The notes under the pieces: model-generated
What the model saw: only the letters and a program-made list of their open reading frames with translations
The model's database searches: none
Told to the model about the DNA's origin: nothing
Shown: piece after piece, positions 8,795 through 17,604 of the stretch
How positions within the stretch are numbered: position 1 is the first letter of the stretch
How the letters are laid out: each line of letters begins with the position of its first letter
Program-made: the position numbers and the translations under genes
Assembly: GCF_036967215.1 (NCBI RefSeq)
Contig: NZ_CP146016.1
Coordinates: forward strand, 400,501-464,500
DNA from: Sulfolobus tengchongensis
GTDB taxonomy: Archaea; Thermoproteota; Thermoprotei_A; Sulfolobales; Sulfolobaceae
Reading direction: 5' to 3'
DNA length: 64,000 nucleotides

Positions 8795-8988
8795 TTAACT
8801 TAGATCCTTTAAATTCTCTTCAATCAATTTACCAACTTTTCGCAAATCTTCATCTTTGTTCAAATTTCTAAAACTGAAGTTAAATTATCTTTAAAGGGAA
8901 TTGTGGCTATTTCACATTTTAGCTTGCTATGAATTTCCTTAATCTTTTCATTAAACTCTCTCTTAATATCTGCAATTTTAGGTACCAT
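8795..8988 (-). pseudogene. frameshifted small gene remnant, possibly ParA-like C-terminus
   Basis: On the minus strand a frame from the ATG at 8988 reads MVPKIADIKREFNEKIKEI and continues to KDNLTSVLEI, then stops. Shifting one frame near 8870 continues as NLNKDEDLRKVGKLIEENL to a TAA at 8797-8795. The joined product (about 64 residues) is charged and helical and looks like the C-terminal end of a ParA/MinD-type ATPase, but that resemblance is weak. One frameshift inside otherwise protein-like sequence marks it as a broken gene. Confidence 0.4.
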
Positions 8989-9165
8989 ACTAATCATGAA
9001 AATTAAGGGTTAGTTTTAATTTTTGTCATTATGTCACAACTAAATAATTTATAGAATTTTGCAAATCATCGCTAACAACATCGGATATTCCGGTTGAGGA
9101 AATAAGGTAATCTCCATAATTATTCCTGAACATTTCCTATTCTGACTTCCTTCCCCGTGCTTATT

Positions 9166-9437
9166 GGTAGTCCCTAAAATCACCTCCTTAAAAATAAAAA
9201 ACAGTTCCATAACTTTGGTCAATCGTGACAAAAATCACATTCTCCATCTCATTTACAAAAAGTAAGGCAAGAAAAAGCTTGAGAGATCAAAAACCCTCTT
9301 AACCTTAAAAAACAAGAACAAAGAGTACAAAAACATAGCTAAATCAAAAAATTTCTTAAGTTTTAATTCAAATTACTTTCTATTATTCTAAAATAAAGTT
9401 AAAGTAATATTCTCATAAGTTGAATTTAGGGACTACC
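9166..9437. repeat. 13-bp perfect inverted repeats bounding 272 bp
   Basis: GGTAGTCCCTAAA at 9166-9178 and its exact reverse complement TTTAGGGACTACC at 9425-9437 bound a stretch with no convincing gene. The layout is like the ends of a small non-autonomous transposon, but I see no clear target duplication. The arms could also be two copies of a regulator site. Confidence 0.4.
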
Positions 9438-9438
9438 G

Positions 9439-9561
9439 ATGAAGGACGAGAGTTCCCTTAGAGCAATTTATAGGTTTGCGGTTTATTACCTTCATCACTT
9501 CATTACTAGTGAAGGACAAACTCCTCCACTCAATTTATCCAGTGGCTGGAGAAAGTTATGA
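9439..9561 (+). other. possible 40-codon ORF ahead of the 9597 gene
   Basis: An ATG at 9439 opens 40 codons ending in TGA at 9559-9561, directly after the right arm of the inverted repeat and just before the TATA box of the next gene. The product (MKDESSLRAIYRFAVYYLHH start) matches nothing I know. The DNA also contains a short self-complementary pair (GATGAAGG early, CCTTCATC later), so it may be structure and not coding. Weak support. Confidence 0.2.
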
Positions 9562-9565
9562 AAAA

Positions 9566-9575
9566 CTTATAATTT
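9566..9575 (+). promoter_or_regulatory. TATA box for the 9597 gene pair
   Basis: CTTATAATTT is centred 26-27 bases before the ATG at 9597, consistent with a leaderless bicistronic mRNA for the two genes that follow. Confidence 0.55.
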
Positions 9576-9596
9576 AGAAATACACTCTTTTACTAT

Positions 9597-10025
9597 ATGG
9601 ATTATGGTAAAATCATAGGGCTCGTTGTTTTTATAATAATTTTAATTGCAGAGTTCTATATTTTATCAAATGGACATTTTCAAGATATAACTGAAGTTCT
9701 CAATCAAGCCTCGACTCAAATATACACCAACATCGGTAATTTGTTTTCAGCTCAACCAAAGATACTCATTTCCATAACGAGAAATAATGAGTTACTTATA
9801 ACAATTAATAATACTCTCTATTTCCCGATAACAGTAGTTAACGTAACCGGAAAATATACCTATTTGCAAAGGGAAACAACTGTTTATCCTCACGAAATAA
9901 AAAATATCTCCGTAATAATAACTAACTTTGCTATGTTCATTAAGGATGTTGAGGCTCATTCGTATAATTTGACATTAACCCTTAGAATATATAACACTAC
10001 TTTTTCTCAGAGTGAGGTAATATGA
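9597..10025 (+). CDS. membrane-anchored extracellular protein, unknown
   Basis: A 142-residue protein with one N-terminal hydrophobic segment (about residues 5-25: IIGLVVFIIILIAEFYIL), then an outside domain rich in Asn-x-Thr/Ser sites that fit N-glycosylation on the pseudoperiplasmic side. The domain is beta-rich (LFSAQPKILISITRNNELL, then repeated short strands), like an Ig-type fold. No family is recognised. Its stop overlaps the next start as ATGA, so the two proteins are probably made together and may interact. Confidence 0.65.
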   Translation: MDYGKIIGLVVFIIILIAEFYILSNGHFQDITEVLNQASTQIYTNIGNLFSAQPKILISITRNNELLITINNTLYFPITVVNVTGKYTYLQRETTVYPHEIKNISVIITNFAMFIKDVEAHSYNLTLTLRIYNTTFSQSEVI

Positions 10026-10528
10026 AATATTATTTAACTATAATTGGAATGGCATTAAACATATTAGTAGCTTTAATTCCTCAATATTGGTGGTATTATT
10101 CAGCAGGTGGTATAATTATAATAAAGGACAGCTTGTTCTTTATAGGTTTAGAACTTTTAGGTAAGGAGTACTTGATAGTGACACTAATAAACTACTTCTT
10201 GTTTGCATTCAGATTCTATGTCGTCTCAGTAGCTCTATATTACATTTATCTGGCTATAAAGGGAATTAAACGTAGTTATTTATTAATAGCGTGGGTGAGT
10301 TATCTATATATCTTAGATCCTTTAATATTTTACATAGTCTTCAATTATGTTATTAACATTTTCGTACCCGCTCGTTATCCCCTTTTCATAATAGGAAGTG
10401 AAAATATGAGCATAAATTACCAAGGAGTCAAAATAATGATGCTTATTGAAAGTTATCCTACCTTAACTTATTGGATTGCTCTTGCAACCGGTACGATAAA
10501 TCTCATAGCTAGATACTTGAAATTATAA
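10022..10528 (+). CDS. polytopic membrane protein, unknown
   Basis: A 168-residue membrane protein with about four or five helices (near residues 5-25, 55-85, 88-115 and 145-165). The ATG at 10022 overlaps the TGA of the previous gene by four bases (ATGA), a strong sign of translational coupling. No family is recognised. Together with the preceding anchored protein it looks like a two-part envelope unit. Confidence 0.6.
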   Translation: MKYYLTIIGMALNILVALIPQYWWYYSAGGIIIIKDSLFFIGLELLGKEYLIVTLINYFLFAFRFYVVSVALYYIYLAIKGIKRSYLLIAWVSYLYILDPLIFYIVFNYVINIFVPARYPLFIIGSENMSINYQGVKIMMLIESYPTLTYWIALATGTINLIARYLKL

Positions 10529-10856
10529 AAATAATGATGCTTAGAATATTATTTTCGTTTATGAATATTAAATGTAGTCTCTAACTTGCTTTATATGAAT
10601 TCATTAATGGATTTATAACGCGAAGCTCTCGGGCGTTTGAGTTACGTAATAGAGTATTTGTGGAACGGATTAGTTAATTTGAATATTATATTAATAGAAA
10701 TAATTTATAATTTATCCTTCCTTCAAAGTTTAGGAATTTTTATAGATATTTGTCAGAGTTTATCACTTCATCCGATTAATTATCATATACATAACAAACC
10801 ATGATGAACGAGACTTTCTTTCCATTCTGTCAGAAAAATCTACAACACTAATCAAG
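10529..10856. other. 328-bp gap without recognised gene
   Basis: The gap lies between convergent genes. I see no coding frame, repeat or RNA in it. A short GC-richer patch near 10619-10636 stands out from the AT-rich surroundings, but I cannot assign it. Confidence 0.5.
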
Positions 10857-11588
10857 CTATCTAAGCTTTCTTAAGATATAATCTTGTAATTTTAGATAAG
10901 TTTTAGTGTATAGAATTTTTCTAAATGGAGAGTAGTAGACTCTAAGTTTTATTAATGAGAAAAACATCAATAAAATGACTTTTAGAAGCTTTTTAGATAT
11001 TTTACTATCACTTTCATCATGAATGTAACTGATTTCGATTTCCTTTATACTATATTTATGTCTTTTAAAAGCGTAAATTAAGTTAACGTCAAATAAGAGG
11101 TCGTTAATTATTAGTTCATTTGCAACTCTTAGGGCTTTTTCTCTATTGATTATCTTAACTCCAGACTGAAAGTCGGAGAAACTAGCTAATGAGGGAAAGA
11201 ACATCTTAGTTAAGAGTATAAAAGCATTATGTAAGAATCTTCTCTTGAATGGCATCCCTATAATTTTTCTTTTGGGTACTACTAAATCTGCATCAGTATT
11301 TAATAAGAGCTCTAAGTCCTTTTCAGTTACTGGAAAATCAGCATCAAGTAAAAGAACTTTTTGAAAGTTGCTTTCATAAATTCCCTTTTTTAATGCACCC
11401 CCTTTGCCTAGCCTCTCTCTGCTCTGATAAAACTTAACTGGAAAGTTCCTAACCACATGCGGTGTGCTATCATTACCATCAAATATAACTAATATTTCCG
11501 CTCTTGGGAGTGTCTGAATCAATCTATTTAAGGTTTTGCCAATCCTGTTAGCCTCATTATATGCTGGAATTACAACTGAAATATTCAT
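10857..11588 (-). CDS. GT2 glycosyltransferase, dolichyl-phosphate sugar synthase type
   Basis: A 243-residue GT2 enzyme starting MNISVVIPAYNEANRIGKTL, the classic GT-A opening. The metal/donor-binding DAD lies in VLLLDADFPV near residues 79-88, and the acceptor-loop region includes FSDFQSGVKI near 138-147. Length and the RLGKGGALKKG block match dolichyl-phosphate mannose/glucose synthases, which load a sugar onto the archaeal dolichol carrier for later use by GT-C enzymes outside the cell. There is no membrane domain, unlike some DPM proteins, but a hydrophobic patch near residue 204 may dock on the membrane. It is transcribed alone. The sugar is unknown. Confidence 0.8.
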   Translation of the reverse strand: MNISVVIPAYNEANRIGKTLNRLIQTLPRAEILVIFDGNDSTPHVVRNFPVKFYQSRERLGKGGALKKGIYESNFQKVLLLDADFPVTEKDLELLLNTDADLVVPKRKIIGMPFKRRFLHNAFILLTKMFFPSLASFSDFQSGVKIINREKALRVANELIINDLLFDVNLIYAFKRHKYSIKEIEISYIHDESDSKISKKLLKVILLMFFSLIKLRVYYSPFRKILYTKTYLKLQDYILRKLR

Positions 11589-12251
11589 TGCGTAATGCTA
11601 TAAGTTCTAAAATATAAGGATTTGGATACATTTAATCGTAATACTTATATGCAATTTAAGTAACAGTAAAAAGAAAAGAATAGGTATTAAACTATAGATT
11701 AAATATACCATTTACTATAGCTTTCATATAAAATAGATGAGTTACAACAATATAACTGTACACGCATAAAATTCTATTTTATTTTGACTTAGTTATATAT
11801 AGTTATATTATGCATAGTATATATTGTCTCATATATTGTCTCTAAGTTAGTTTATAACATTATCTAGTCGGGGTTTTAGGTCTCATTGAATTTCATATAT
11901 TTTGTATTCAACTCTCAACCCTCATATAAAACCAGAAGCTTAGACTTTACCGAAGTCACGTATGCAATCTTACCTCAGATGTAGATTGGAAATTCCTGAA
12001 TTAGGTAAGGATAGTTACAAGATGTGGGGGTTTCCTCACCTTAAAAGGGTGAGTGGGGTTATCCCCCTAATGGGATGGAGAAGAATGAGGATTGCTTTTC
12101 GGATTGTGTGCAAATTATATAAATTTTACGCTGACACAGAAATAGTTTTCTACGACTAATTTCTTTATGTATCATTATCAGTAATATTCGTAATAAAGAA
12201 AAGTGAAGGAAAAAAGACTATTGTAACAGTGTTGTGGAGAATTTTCCCTAA
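11589..12251. other. 663-bp gap with weak 65-codon ORF
   Basis: A plus-strand frame at 11962-12159 starts MQSYLRCRLEIPELGKDSY and is cysteine- and arginine-containing, but matches no family and spans a strong nested hairpin (12026-12067). I judge the ORF doubtful. The AT-rich first half of the gap (11640-11870) shows only the divergent promoter side of the GT2 gene. Confidence 0.3.
12026..12067. other. nested hairpin, possible structured RNA
   Basis: GGGGG at 12026-12030 can pair with CCCCC at 12063-12067. Inside it CTCACC at 12035-12040 pairs perfectly with GGTGAG at 12048-12053 over a 7-base loop. This GC-rich two-stem fold stands out in an AT-rich gap. It may be a small RNA, a terminator or a transposon end. 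Confidence 0.35.
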
Positions 12252-13433
12252 TCATTTATTGCTAAAATGTATTGCCAGTAAAGCGTGTGCTAAAGCTCCT
12301 AGCTTTAAGACATCTTCATCTACACAGAACTTTGAACTGTGATTAGGATATACACAACCCTTTTCCTCATTTCTAGTTCCTAAGAAGAAATAAGTCCCTG
12401 GAGCTTTTTGCAGGAATCTAGAGAAATCTTCTGCACCTAAGACTGGATCAGTTTCAGTAACTGTAGATATTGATGAAAGTAACCTCATCACCTCTTCAGT
12501 GACTTCTGGATTATTAACGGTAATTGGATATACATCTTCCATGAATTTAACCTCACAACTAGCTCCATAGATCCCACAAATAGATGAAACTATTCTCCTC
12601 ATGTATTCCTTAGCCTTACTTCTAACGTTTTCATCTAAACTCCTTATAGTTCCTTGCATTTCGGCATCGTCGGGTATTATGTTATCTTTAGTTCCAGAGT
12701 GTATTGTGGTAATTGAGATAATAAAAGGTTGTACGGGATCTATTTGCCTGGCTGTAATTCCATAAATTGCGTTAGCTATTTGCAAGGAAATGAAAATTGG
12801 ATCTATAGTCTCATGAGGTGCGGAACCATGTCCACCTTTGCCGTGAACTATTATTTTAAAGGCATCCGGTGTAGCCATTATTGGACCTTTCCTCGTAGCA
12901 AATACTCCTTTAGGATAAGCGGATGAAATATGAATACCGAAAACGTAATCTACGCCGTTCATTACTCCTGCCTCAATCATTGGTTTAGCTCCACCTAATC
13001 CTCCATCTTCCTCAGCTGGTTGAAAGATTAGTCTAACTTCACCGCTGATGAGATCCTTATTTTTAACTAAAAGATACGCTCCGCCTAGTAGCATGGCGAC
13101 ATGAGTATCATGTCCGCACGCATGCATTACCCCTTTAACTTTAGACTTGAAAGGTAAATCCGTCATCTCTTCTACTGGTAAGGCATCCATATCAGCTCTT
13201 AAAGCTACAGTTTTTCCCGGTCTATTACCTCTTATTTTTCCAACAACGGCTGTAGGTAAACCTACTCCTTCTTCTACTTCTATTCCTAATTTTCTCAGAG
13301 TTTCAGCCACTAGTTTAGCTGTATTATATTCCTTGTAAGAAAGTTCTGGATATTCATGAATTTTTCTTCTAATCTGTATAATCCACTCCTCTATCTCACT
13401 TGCATCCCTTTTTAATTTCTCAACATCTATCAT
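12252..13433 (-). CDS. cpsA: M20-family metallo-carboxypeptidase/amidohydrolase (CpsA type)
   Basis: A 393-residue M20D peptidase. The visible zinc-site motifs are ALRADMDALP (residues 78-86), HACGHDTHVAMLLG (104-117, with Cys106 and His108), FQPAEED (137-143, with Glu141 as general base) and the HIS block at 168. The dimerisation lid domain falls between about 180 and 290. This matches the thermostable carboxypeptidase CpsA of S. solfataricus, which removes C-terminal residues and also cleaves N-acyl amino acids with zinc. It lies back to back with the GH12 endoglucanase, an arrangement also known in S. solfataricus. The gene symbol is assigned from this likeness. No signal peptide is present, so it acts in the cytoplasm. 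Confidence 0.8.
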   Translation of the reverse strand: MIDVEKLKRDASEIEEWIIQIRRKIHEYPELSYKEYNTAKLVAETLRKLGIEVEEGVGLPTAVVGKIRGNRPGKTVALRADMDALPVEEMTDLPFKSKVKGVMHACGHDTHVAMLLGGAYLLVKNKDLISGEVRLIFQPAEEDGGLGGAKPMIEAGVMNGVDYVFGIHISSAYPKGVFATRKGPIMATPDAFKIIVHGKGGHGSAPHETIDPIFISLQIANAIYGITARQIDPVQPFIISITTIHSGTKDNIIPDDAEMQGTIRSLDENVRSKAKEYMRRIVSSICGIYGASCEVKFMEDVYPITVNNPEVTEEVMRLLSSISTVTETDPVLGAEDFSRFLQKAPGTYFFLGTRNEEKGCVYPNHSSKFCVDEDVLKLGALAHALLAIHFSNK

Positions 13434-13807
13434 AGTTTATTATTTACTTCTAGAGGTAAAAAACTAATTGTGCCCTAGGCTCTAGTTAGGTTTCCATTAA
13501 GAAACATCTGTAGTATAGCAATAATAGAGAATTGACATCCGAGAGCATTTAATATAAAAATGACGTTTATGTCATTGATCTCCGTATATTAGGTCTATTT
13601 AATACGTTAGTAACTAAGGATAGCACTTAGACCAGTTCTTATGTAAAATTACACTTTCCATTTATAATAGGTAAAAGAAAATGTTGGACACAATCGCCAC
13701 TCTAGTAGTTAATAAAGGACTTATTAATAATGATCTTACACCATGGCACTTTTATTAATAAAGGTTAGCCATAAAACATTTTTTCTAGATTATAGGAAAA
13801 AGTAGTA
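13434..13807. other. 374-bp divergent promoter region (cpsA / GH12)
   Basis: The gap carries the promoters of both flanking genes. ATAAAACATT at 13771-13780 is a TATA-like box for the GH12 gene. A small hairpin, AATGAC at 13559-13564 and GTCATT at 13571-13576 with a 6-base loop, could be a regulator site. No gene is seen. Confidence 0.45.
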
Positions 13808-14806
13808 ATGAATAGGACGTCTGCAATAATTATTGCACTAATATTAATAGTAATAGCTTTAGCAGGATCACTTGGATACGTAATAACACATAAGCAATTG
13901 ACAACAATAACTAAAACCTACTATACTACATCAACGATATACACTACATCAACAATTTACTATTCTTCTACAGTTTCTACGACTACAAACGCGCAAAGTA
14001 ATTCACAATATCTAATTTACGTAACATCTCCTGCGAGTTCTCCTACCTCAATATATCTCAATAATAATTATTCTAAACCAGCGTTTTATATTGAAGTAAA
14101 TATGTGGAATGCGAAAACTTGGAATGGCAATTTCACAATGTACTACAATATGCTTACTCGATCAGTTTCTGTAAGTTTTAACTTAACTCAAGTAAGTCCA
14201 TTAGAATGGACTAACGGATACCCGGAAATCTACGTGGGTAGAAAACCTTGGGATACTGCTTATGCTGGTAATATTTTCCCCATGAGAATAGGGAATATGA
14301 GTCCATTTGTTGTTTCGTTTTACATAAATTTAACTAAATTGGATCCATCAATTAACTTTGACATAGCCTCAGATGCTTGGATCGTTAGACCTCAGGTGGC
14401 ATTTAGTCCAGGAACTGGAGCTAGTAATGGAGATGTTGAAATCATGGTTTGGCTTTTTAGCCAAAATCTACAACCTGCAGGTCAGCCAGTTGGAAAAGTG
14501 ATAATACCCATCGACATTAATCATACTTTAGTTAACGCCACTTTTACTGTTTGGGAAATGAAAAGCGTACCATGGGGAGGTTGGGAATATATTGCATTTA
14601 AACCCAGTGGTTGGGAAGTTACTAATGGGTATGTGGAATACGAACCTAATCTTTTCATTAAAGCTGCTGAAAATTATATTAACTTCTCCATTACAGACTA
14701 CTATTTGCTTGATTGGGAACTAGGTACGGAATGGGGTACCATGAGTTCTAATGGTACTGCCTATTTCTCATGGACCATATCTAACTTTTCTGAAACGCTA
14801 ATCTAA
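13808..14806 (+). CDS. GH12 endoglucanase, secreted and membrane-anchored
   Basis: A 332-residue glycoside hydrolase family 12 enzyme that cuts internal beta-1,4 links in cellulose or xylan outside the cell. The N-terminus has a hydrophobic anchor/signal (residues 7-26), then a Thr/Ser-rich linker to about residue 65 likely to be glycosylated. The GH12 domain fills the rest. The nucleophile is Glu211 in NGDVEIMVWLF, and the acid/base is Glu308 in LGTEWGTM, following GH12 consensus positions. Length and neighbours match SSO1354 of S. solfataricus, an extracellular endoglucanase with xylanase activity. Together with the GH116 gene downstream it would degrade plant glucans or xylans to monosaccharides. 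Confidence 0.88.
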   Translation: MNRTSAIIIALILIVIALAGSLGYVITHKQLTTITKTYYTTSTIYTTSTIYYSSTVSTTTNAQSNSQYLIYVTSPASSPTSIYLNNNYSKPAFYIEVNMWNAKTWNGNFTMYYNMLTRSVSVSFNLTQVSPLEWTNGYPEIYVGRKPWDTAYAGNIFPMRIGNMSPFVVSFYINLTKLDPSINFDIASDAWIVRPQVAFSPGTGASNGDVEIMVWLFSQNLQPAGQPVGKVIIPIDINHTLVNATFTVWEMKSVPWGGWEYIAFKPSGWEVTNGYVEYEPNLFIKAAENYINFSITDYYLLDWELGTEWGTMSSNGTAYFSWTISNFSETLI

Positions 14807-15191
14807 ATAGTTTCTTTTTTCTTTCATTAAAGTAATTAATATGTTTATTATGGTATTTGAACTAAAAAGAAAAAGTAATAAAAGTCCCTATGAAACGTCT
14901 ATCCTTTAATGGAAGTTTTGGGAAATTGCGAACTAACTTTAACTGTTAAAATCGTCATTGACGATAATGCCTCCTAAAAAATCTAGCCTTCATGTAGATT
15001 GAATGCTGAGACCTTGCACAATTCAAGAAATAGTAGTTTGATTTCCTTACATTCAATTAACGTTGCGTTTATCTAAACTATAATGTCTGAGTAAGAGAAT
15101 TTAAAATCTCTTAAATAAGGGATTTTATAATCAACGCGATATCTTATTTACATATAAAAGGTCAATATTAACTAGATATAGGGATGGTTAA
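14807..15191. other. 385-bp gap upstream of the GH116 gene
   Basis: No gene is seen. An AT-rich stretch at 15144-15160 is a TATA-like box, placing the transcription start a short distance before the GH116 ATG at 15192. A repeated ATTGAAT/ATTCAAT pair near 14998 and 15051 is weakly palindromic. Confidence 0.45.
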
Positions 15192-17192
15192 ATGGTAGTA
15201 TACAAGGACACGAATAGAATTGTTGCAGGTGTCCCATTAGGTGGAATTGGTACTGGGAAATTGGAAATTGACAATAAGGTTAGAATAGTTAACGTTACCA
15301 TAGCTAACAATTGGGGAAATCCCATAAAAAGGCTAATTGGTTTTCACGTCTTTGTAAAACCTAATGATGAGAGCGGATTTTTAGTTCAAAAGGATAGCGG
15401 TTTAACCAGAATAAGAGAATTTAGAGGTGAAATAATATATGATGGTCGTTATCCATTTGTATTCATAACAGCAAAGAACGAGAAGATGAAAATTAATATA
15501 GAGGCTTTTTCTCCATTGATACCTCATGATTTGAAAAATTCTTCTTTACCAGTAGTAGGTATCAGTATTAGAATTGAGGGGAGTAAGAATGGCATAATAG
15601 CAATATCGATGCCGAATATCGTTGGAAGCGTGAACATTGGTAGAGTTAATGAAAAAGTTAAGGATGGTGTAGTTCATAAAAACGTAAAGGCTAATGATTA
15701 CGATCCTGCCAAAGGTAACACTACTTTCATAAGCGATCATGTAAAGAATACAGTAACGCAATATAATCTAAAGAAAAGACCAAGCGAGACTTATAATTAT
15801 TGGATAAATCAGTACGAGAACGAAGACCCATGGGTTAAACTCAATAATGGTGAGAACATAAGTGATGATCCTCATGAGGTCACTGGACAACGAGATGACC
15901 CTGCAAGCATTATAGTCTCTGAGTATACTGAAGGAGAGGAGATAAGATACATTTATTCTTGGTACTTTACTGGCAAGCATGTATTTTATCCATATTCTCA
16001 TTATTATGAAAATTTCTTTAAAAATTCAACTGAGATAGCCTATTATTTCATGGACAACTTCGATGAGCTTAGGAAAAAGAGTAAGGCGTGGCATGAGGAA
16101 ATAAAAGGAGAAGAATGGCTAAAGGATGCCATAATAAATAGTGCTTACATTTTATCCTCAAATACTTGGTTAGATGAAAAGGGAAGGTTTTCCATTTATG
16201 AGGCTCCACAGAACTGCCCTCTTATGGGTACTATAGGTACTTGTTACGAATTTGGATCATTACCAGTAATTTTAATGTTTCCAGAACTTGAAAAATCGTT
16301 CTTAAAATTACTGTTAAGTTATATTAGAGATGATGGTTATGTTCCGCATGATTTAGGATATCACTCTTTAGACTCACCTATAGATGGCACAACTGCACCA
16401 CCTAAGTGGAAGGATATGAACCCAACGTTTATCCTTTTAGTTTACAGATATTTCAAATTTACTAGAGATATTGAATTCCTTAAGGAAGCTTATCCAGTAC
16501 TGGTTAAAGTTATGGATTGGGAGTTAAAACAATGTAAAGATGGTCTCCCATTTCTTGAAGGAGAAATGGATAACGCATTTGACGCTACAATAATTAAGGG
16601 TCATGATAGTTATACATCCTCAGTATTCATAGCCTCCCTAATTGCAATGAAGGAAATAAGTAGAATTGTGAATGACAATAAATATATTTCATTAATTGAA
16701 GGCAAATTAAGAGAAGCAAGAGAGAGCTTTAAGCGGATGTTTAATGGAAAACACTTTAAAGCTTGGGATGGTTTGGAAAACGCCTCATTCATTGCTCAGA
16801 TTTTCGGTGAGTGGTGGACTACTTTACTAGAATTAGAGCCAATTACAGATGAAGATATCATAAAGAAGGCTTTAGAGAGTATTGTGAAACTTAATGGTAA
16901 TGCTTCCCCATATTGCGTTCCAAACTTAGTTAATGATAACGGTAAGATAATTGATATTAGTGTCCAAACCTACTCCTCTTGGCCCAGAATGACATTTGCC
17001 ATGTGTTGGTTAGCATATAAGAAAGGAATTGATAAGTCTTTATCGCTTTGTAGGAAGGAATGGGAAAATATAGTTAAAAATGGGCTAGTTTGGGATCAAC
17101 CGTCAAGGATTAACGCAAGAACAGGAAAACCAGAACCAAATTATTTAGACCATTATATAGGAAGTCCTAGTCTATGGAGCTTTCTATTTTAG
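15192..17192 (+). CDS. GH116 beta-glucosidase/beta-xylosidase
   Basis: A 666-residue glycoside hydrolase family 116 enzyme, a close counterpart of SSO1353 (663 residues), which hydrolyses beta-glucosides and beta-xylosides. By offset of two residues from the published SSO1353 catalytic residues, the nucleophile is Glu337 (in FSIYEAPQN), the acid/base is Asp464 (in NAFDAT), and Asp408 (WKDMNP) and Asp460 are also kept. No signal peptide is visible, so it would act in the cytoplasm on oligosaccharides taken up after endoglucanase action. Its last 26 bases overlap the convergent bldR gene, so antisense interplay is possible. Retaining mechanism is known for the family. Confidence 0.9.
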   Translation: MVVYKDTNRIVAGVPLGGIGTGKLEIDNKVRIVNVTIANNWGNPIKRLIGFHVFVKPNDESGFLVQKDSGLTRIREFRGEIIYDGRYPFVFITAKNEKMKINIEAFSPLIPHDLKNSSLPVVGISIRIEGSKNGIIAISMPNIVGSVNIGRVNEKVKDGVVHKNVKANDYDPAKGNTTFISDHVKNTVTQYNLKKRPSETYNYWINQYENEDPWVKLNNGENISDDPHEVTGQRDDPASIIVSEYTEGEEIRYIYSWYFTGKHVFYPYSHYYENFFKNSTEIAYYFMDNFDELRKKSKAWHEEIKGEEWLKDAIINSAYILSSNTWLDEKGRFSIYEAPQNCPLMGTIGTCYEFGSLPVILMFPELEKSFLKLLLSYIRDDGYVPHDLGYHSLDSPIDGTTAPPKWKDMNPTFILLVYRYFKFTRDIEFLKEAYPVLVKVMDWELKQCKDGLPFLEGEMDNAFDATIIKGHDSYTSSVFIASLIAMKEISRIVNDNKYISLIEGKLREARESFKRMFNGKHFKAWDGLENASFIAQIFGEWWTTLLELEPITDEDIIKKALESIVKLNGNASPYCVPNLVNDNGKIIDISVQTYSSWPRMTFAMCWLAYKKGIDKSLSLCRKEWENIVKNGLVWDQPSRINARTGKPEPNYLDHYIGSPSLWSFLF

Positions 17193-17604
17193 ATAGTATT
17201 TTTGTCAACTTATCAATTAACTCATTAACTTCATTGTCATGAACATCACTTAGTATTTCTGCGACTAACTTTTTATAAATTTCATTTCCTTCCTTTAATA
17301 TTTCTCTTCCCTTTTCAGTTATCTCTACCACCACAACTCTCCTATCCTTAGAATCTCTTATCCTTCTCACTAGACCATTGCTCTCTAATCTGTCAACTGC
17401 CACAGTTATAGCTGATTGAGTTACGAAGTATCTGTTTGCTAGATAGACCATTGATCTTGGCTCTTCACTAGTTGCTCTAAGAATTGAAAAATCCAAATAA
17501 GATAGTCCTAATTCACCTAATCTCTTATTTAATTCCCTCTGGAGACCTCTAAAAATTCTCGCTATTAGGCCTATTACTTGAAGTTTCTCATCTACCCTTT
17601 GCAT
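17167..17604 (-). CDS. bldR: MarR-family regulator (BldR type)
   Basis: A 145-residue winged-helix regulator. The recognition helix region is [16 protein letters not shown] (about residues 62-77), and the wing reads [14 protein letters not shown] (about 83-96). Long N- and C-terminal helices supply the dimer interface. Gene order and size match BldR (Sso1352) of S. solfataricus, a MarR activator responding to aromatic aldehydes and encoded with a drug-export permease. Its start overlaps the end of the upstream MFS gene by 17 bases, so it is co-translated with it. It probably controls its own operon. The symbol is by likeness and context, not by search. Confidence 0.8.
   Translation of the reverse strand: MQRVDEKLQVIGLIARIFRGLQRELNKRLGELGLSYLDFSILRATSEEPRSMVYLANRYFVTQSAITVAVDRLESNGLVRRIRDSKDRRVVVVEITEKGREILKEGNEIYKKLVAEILSDVHDNEVNELIDKLTKILSKIESSID

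Noticed and set aside
9049-9231. 60-codon minus-strand frame
   Set aside because: It overlaps the left inverted arm, has no promoter and mixed composition; I could not support it as a gene.
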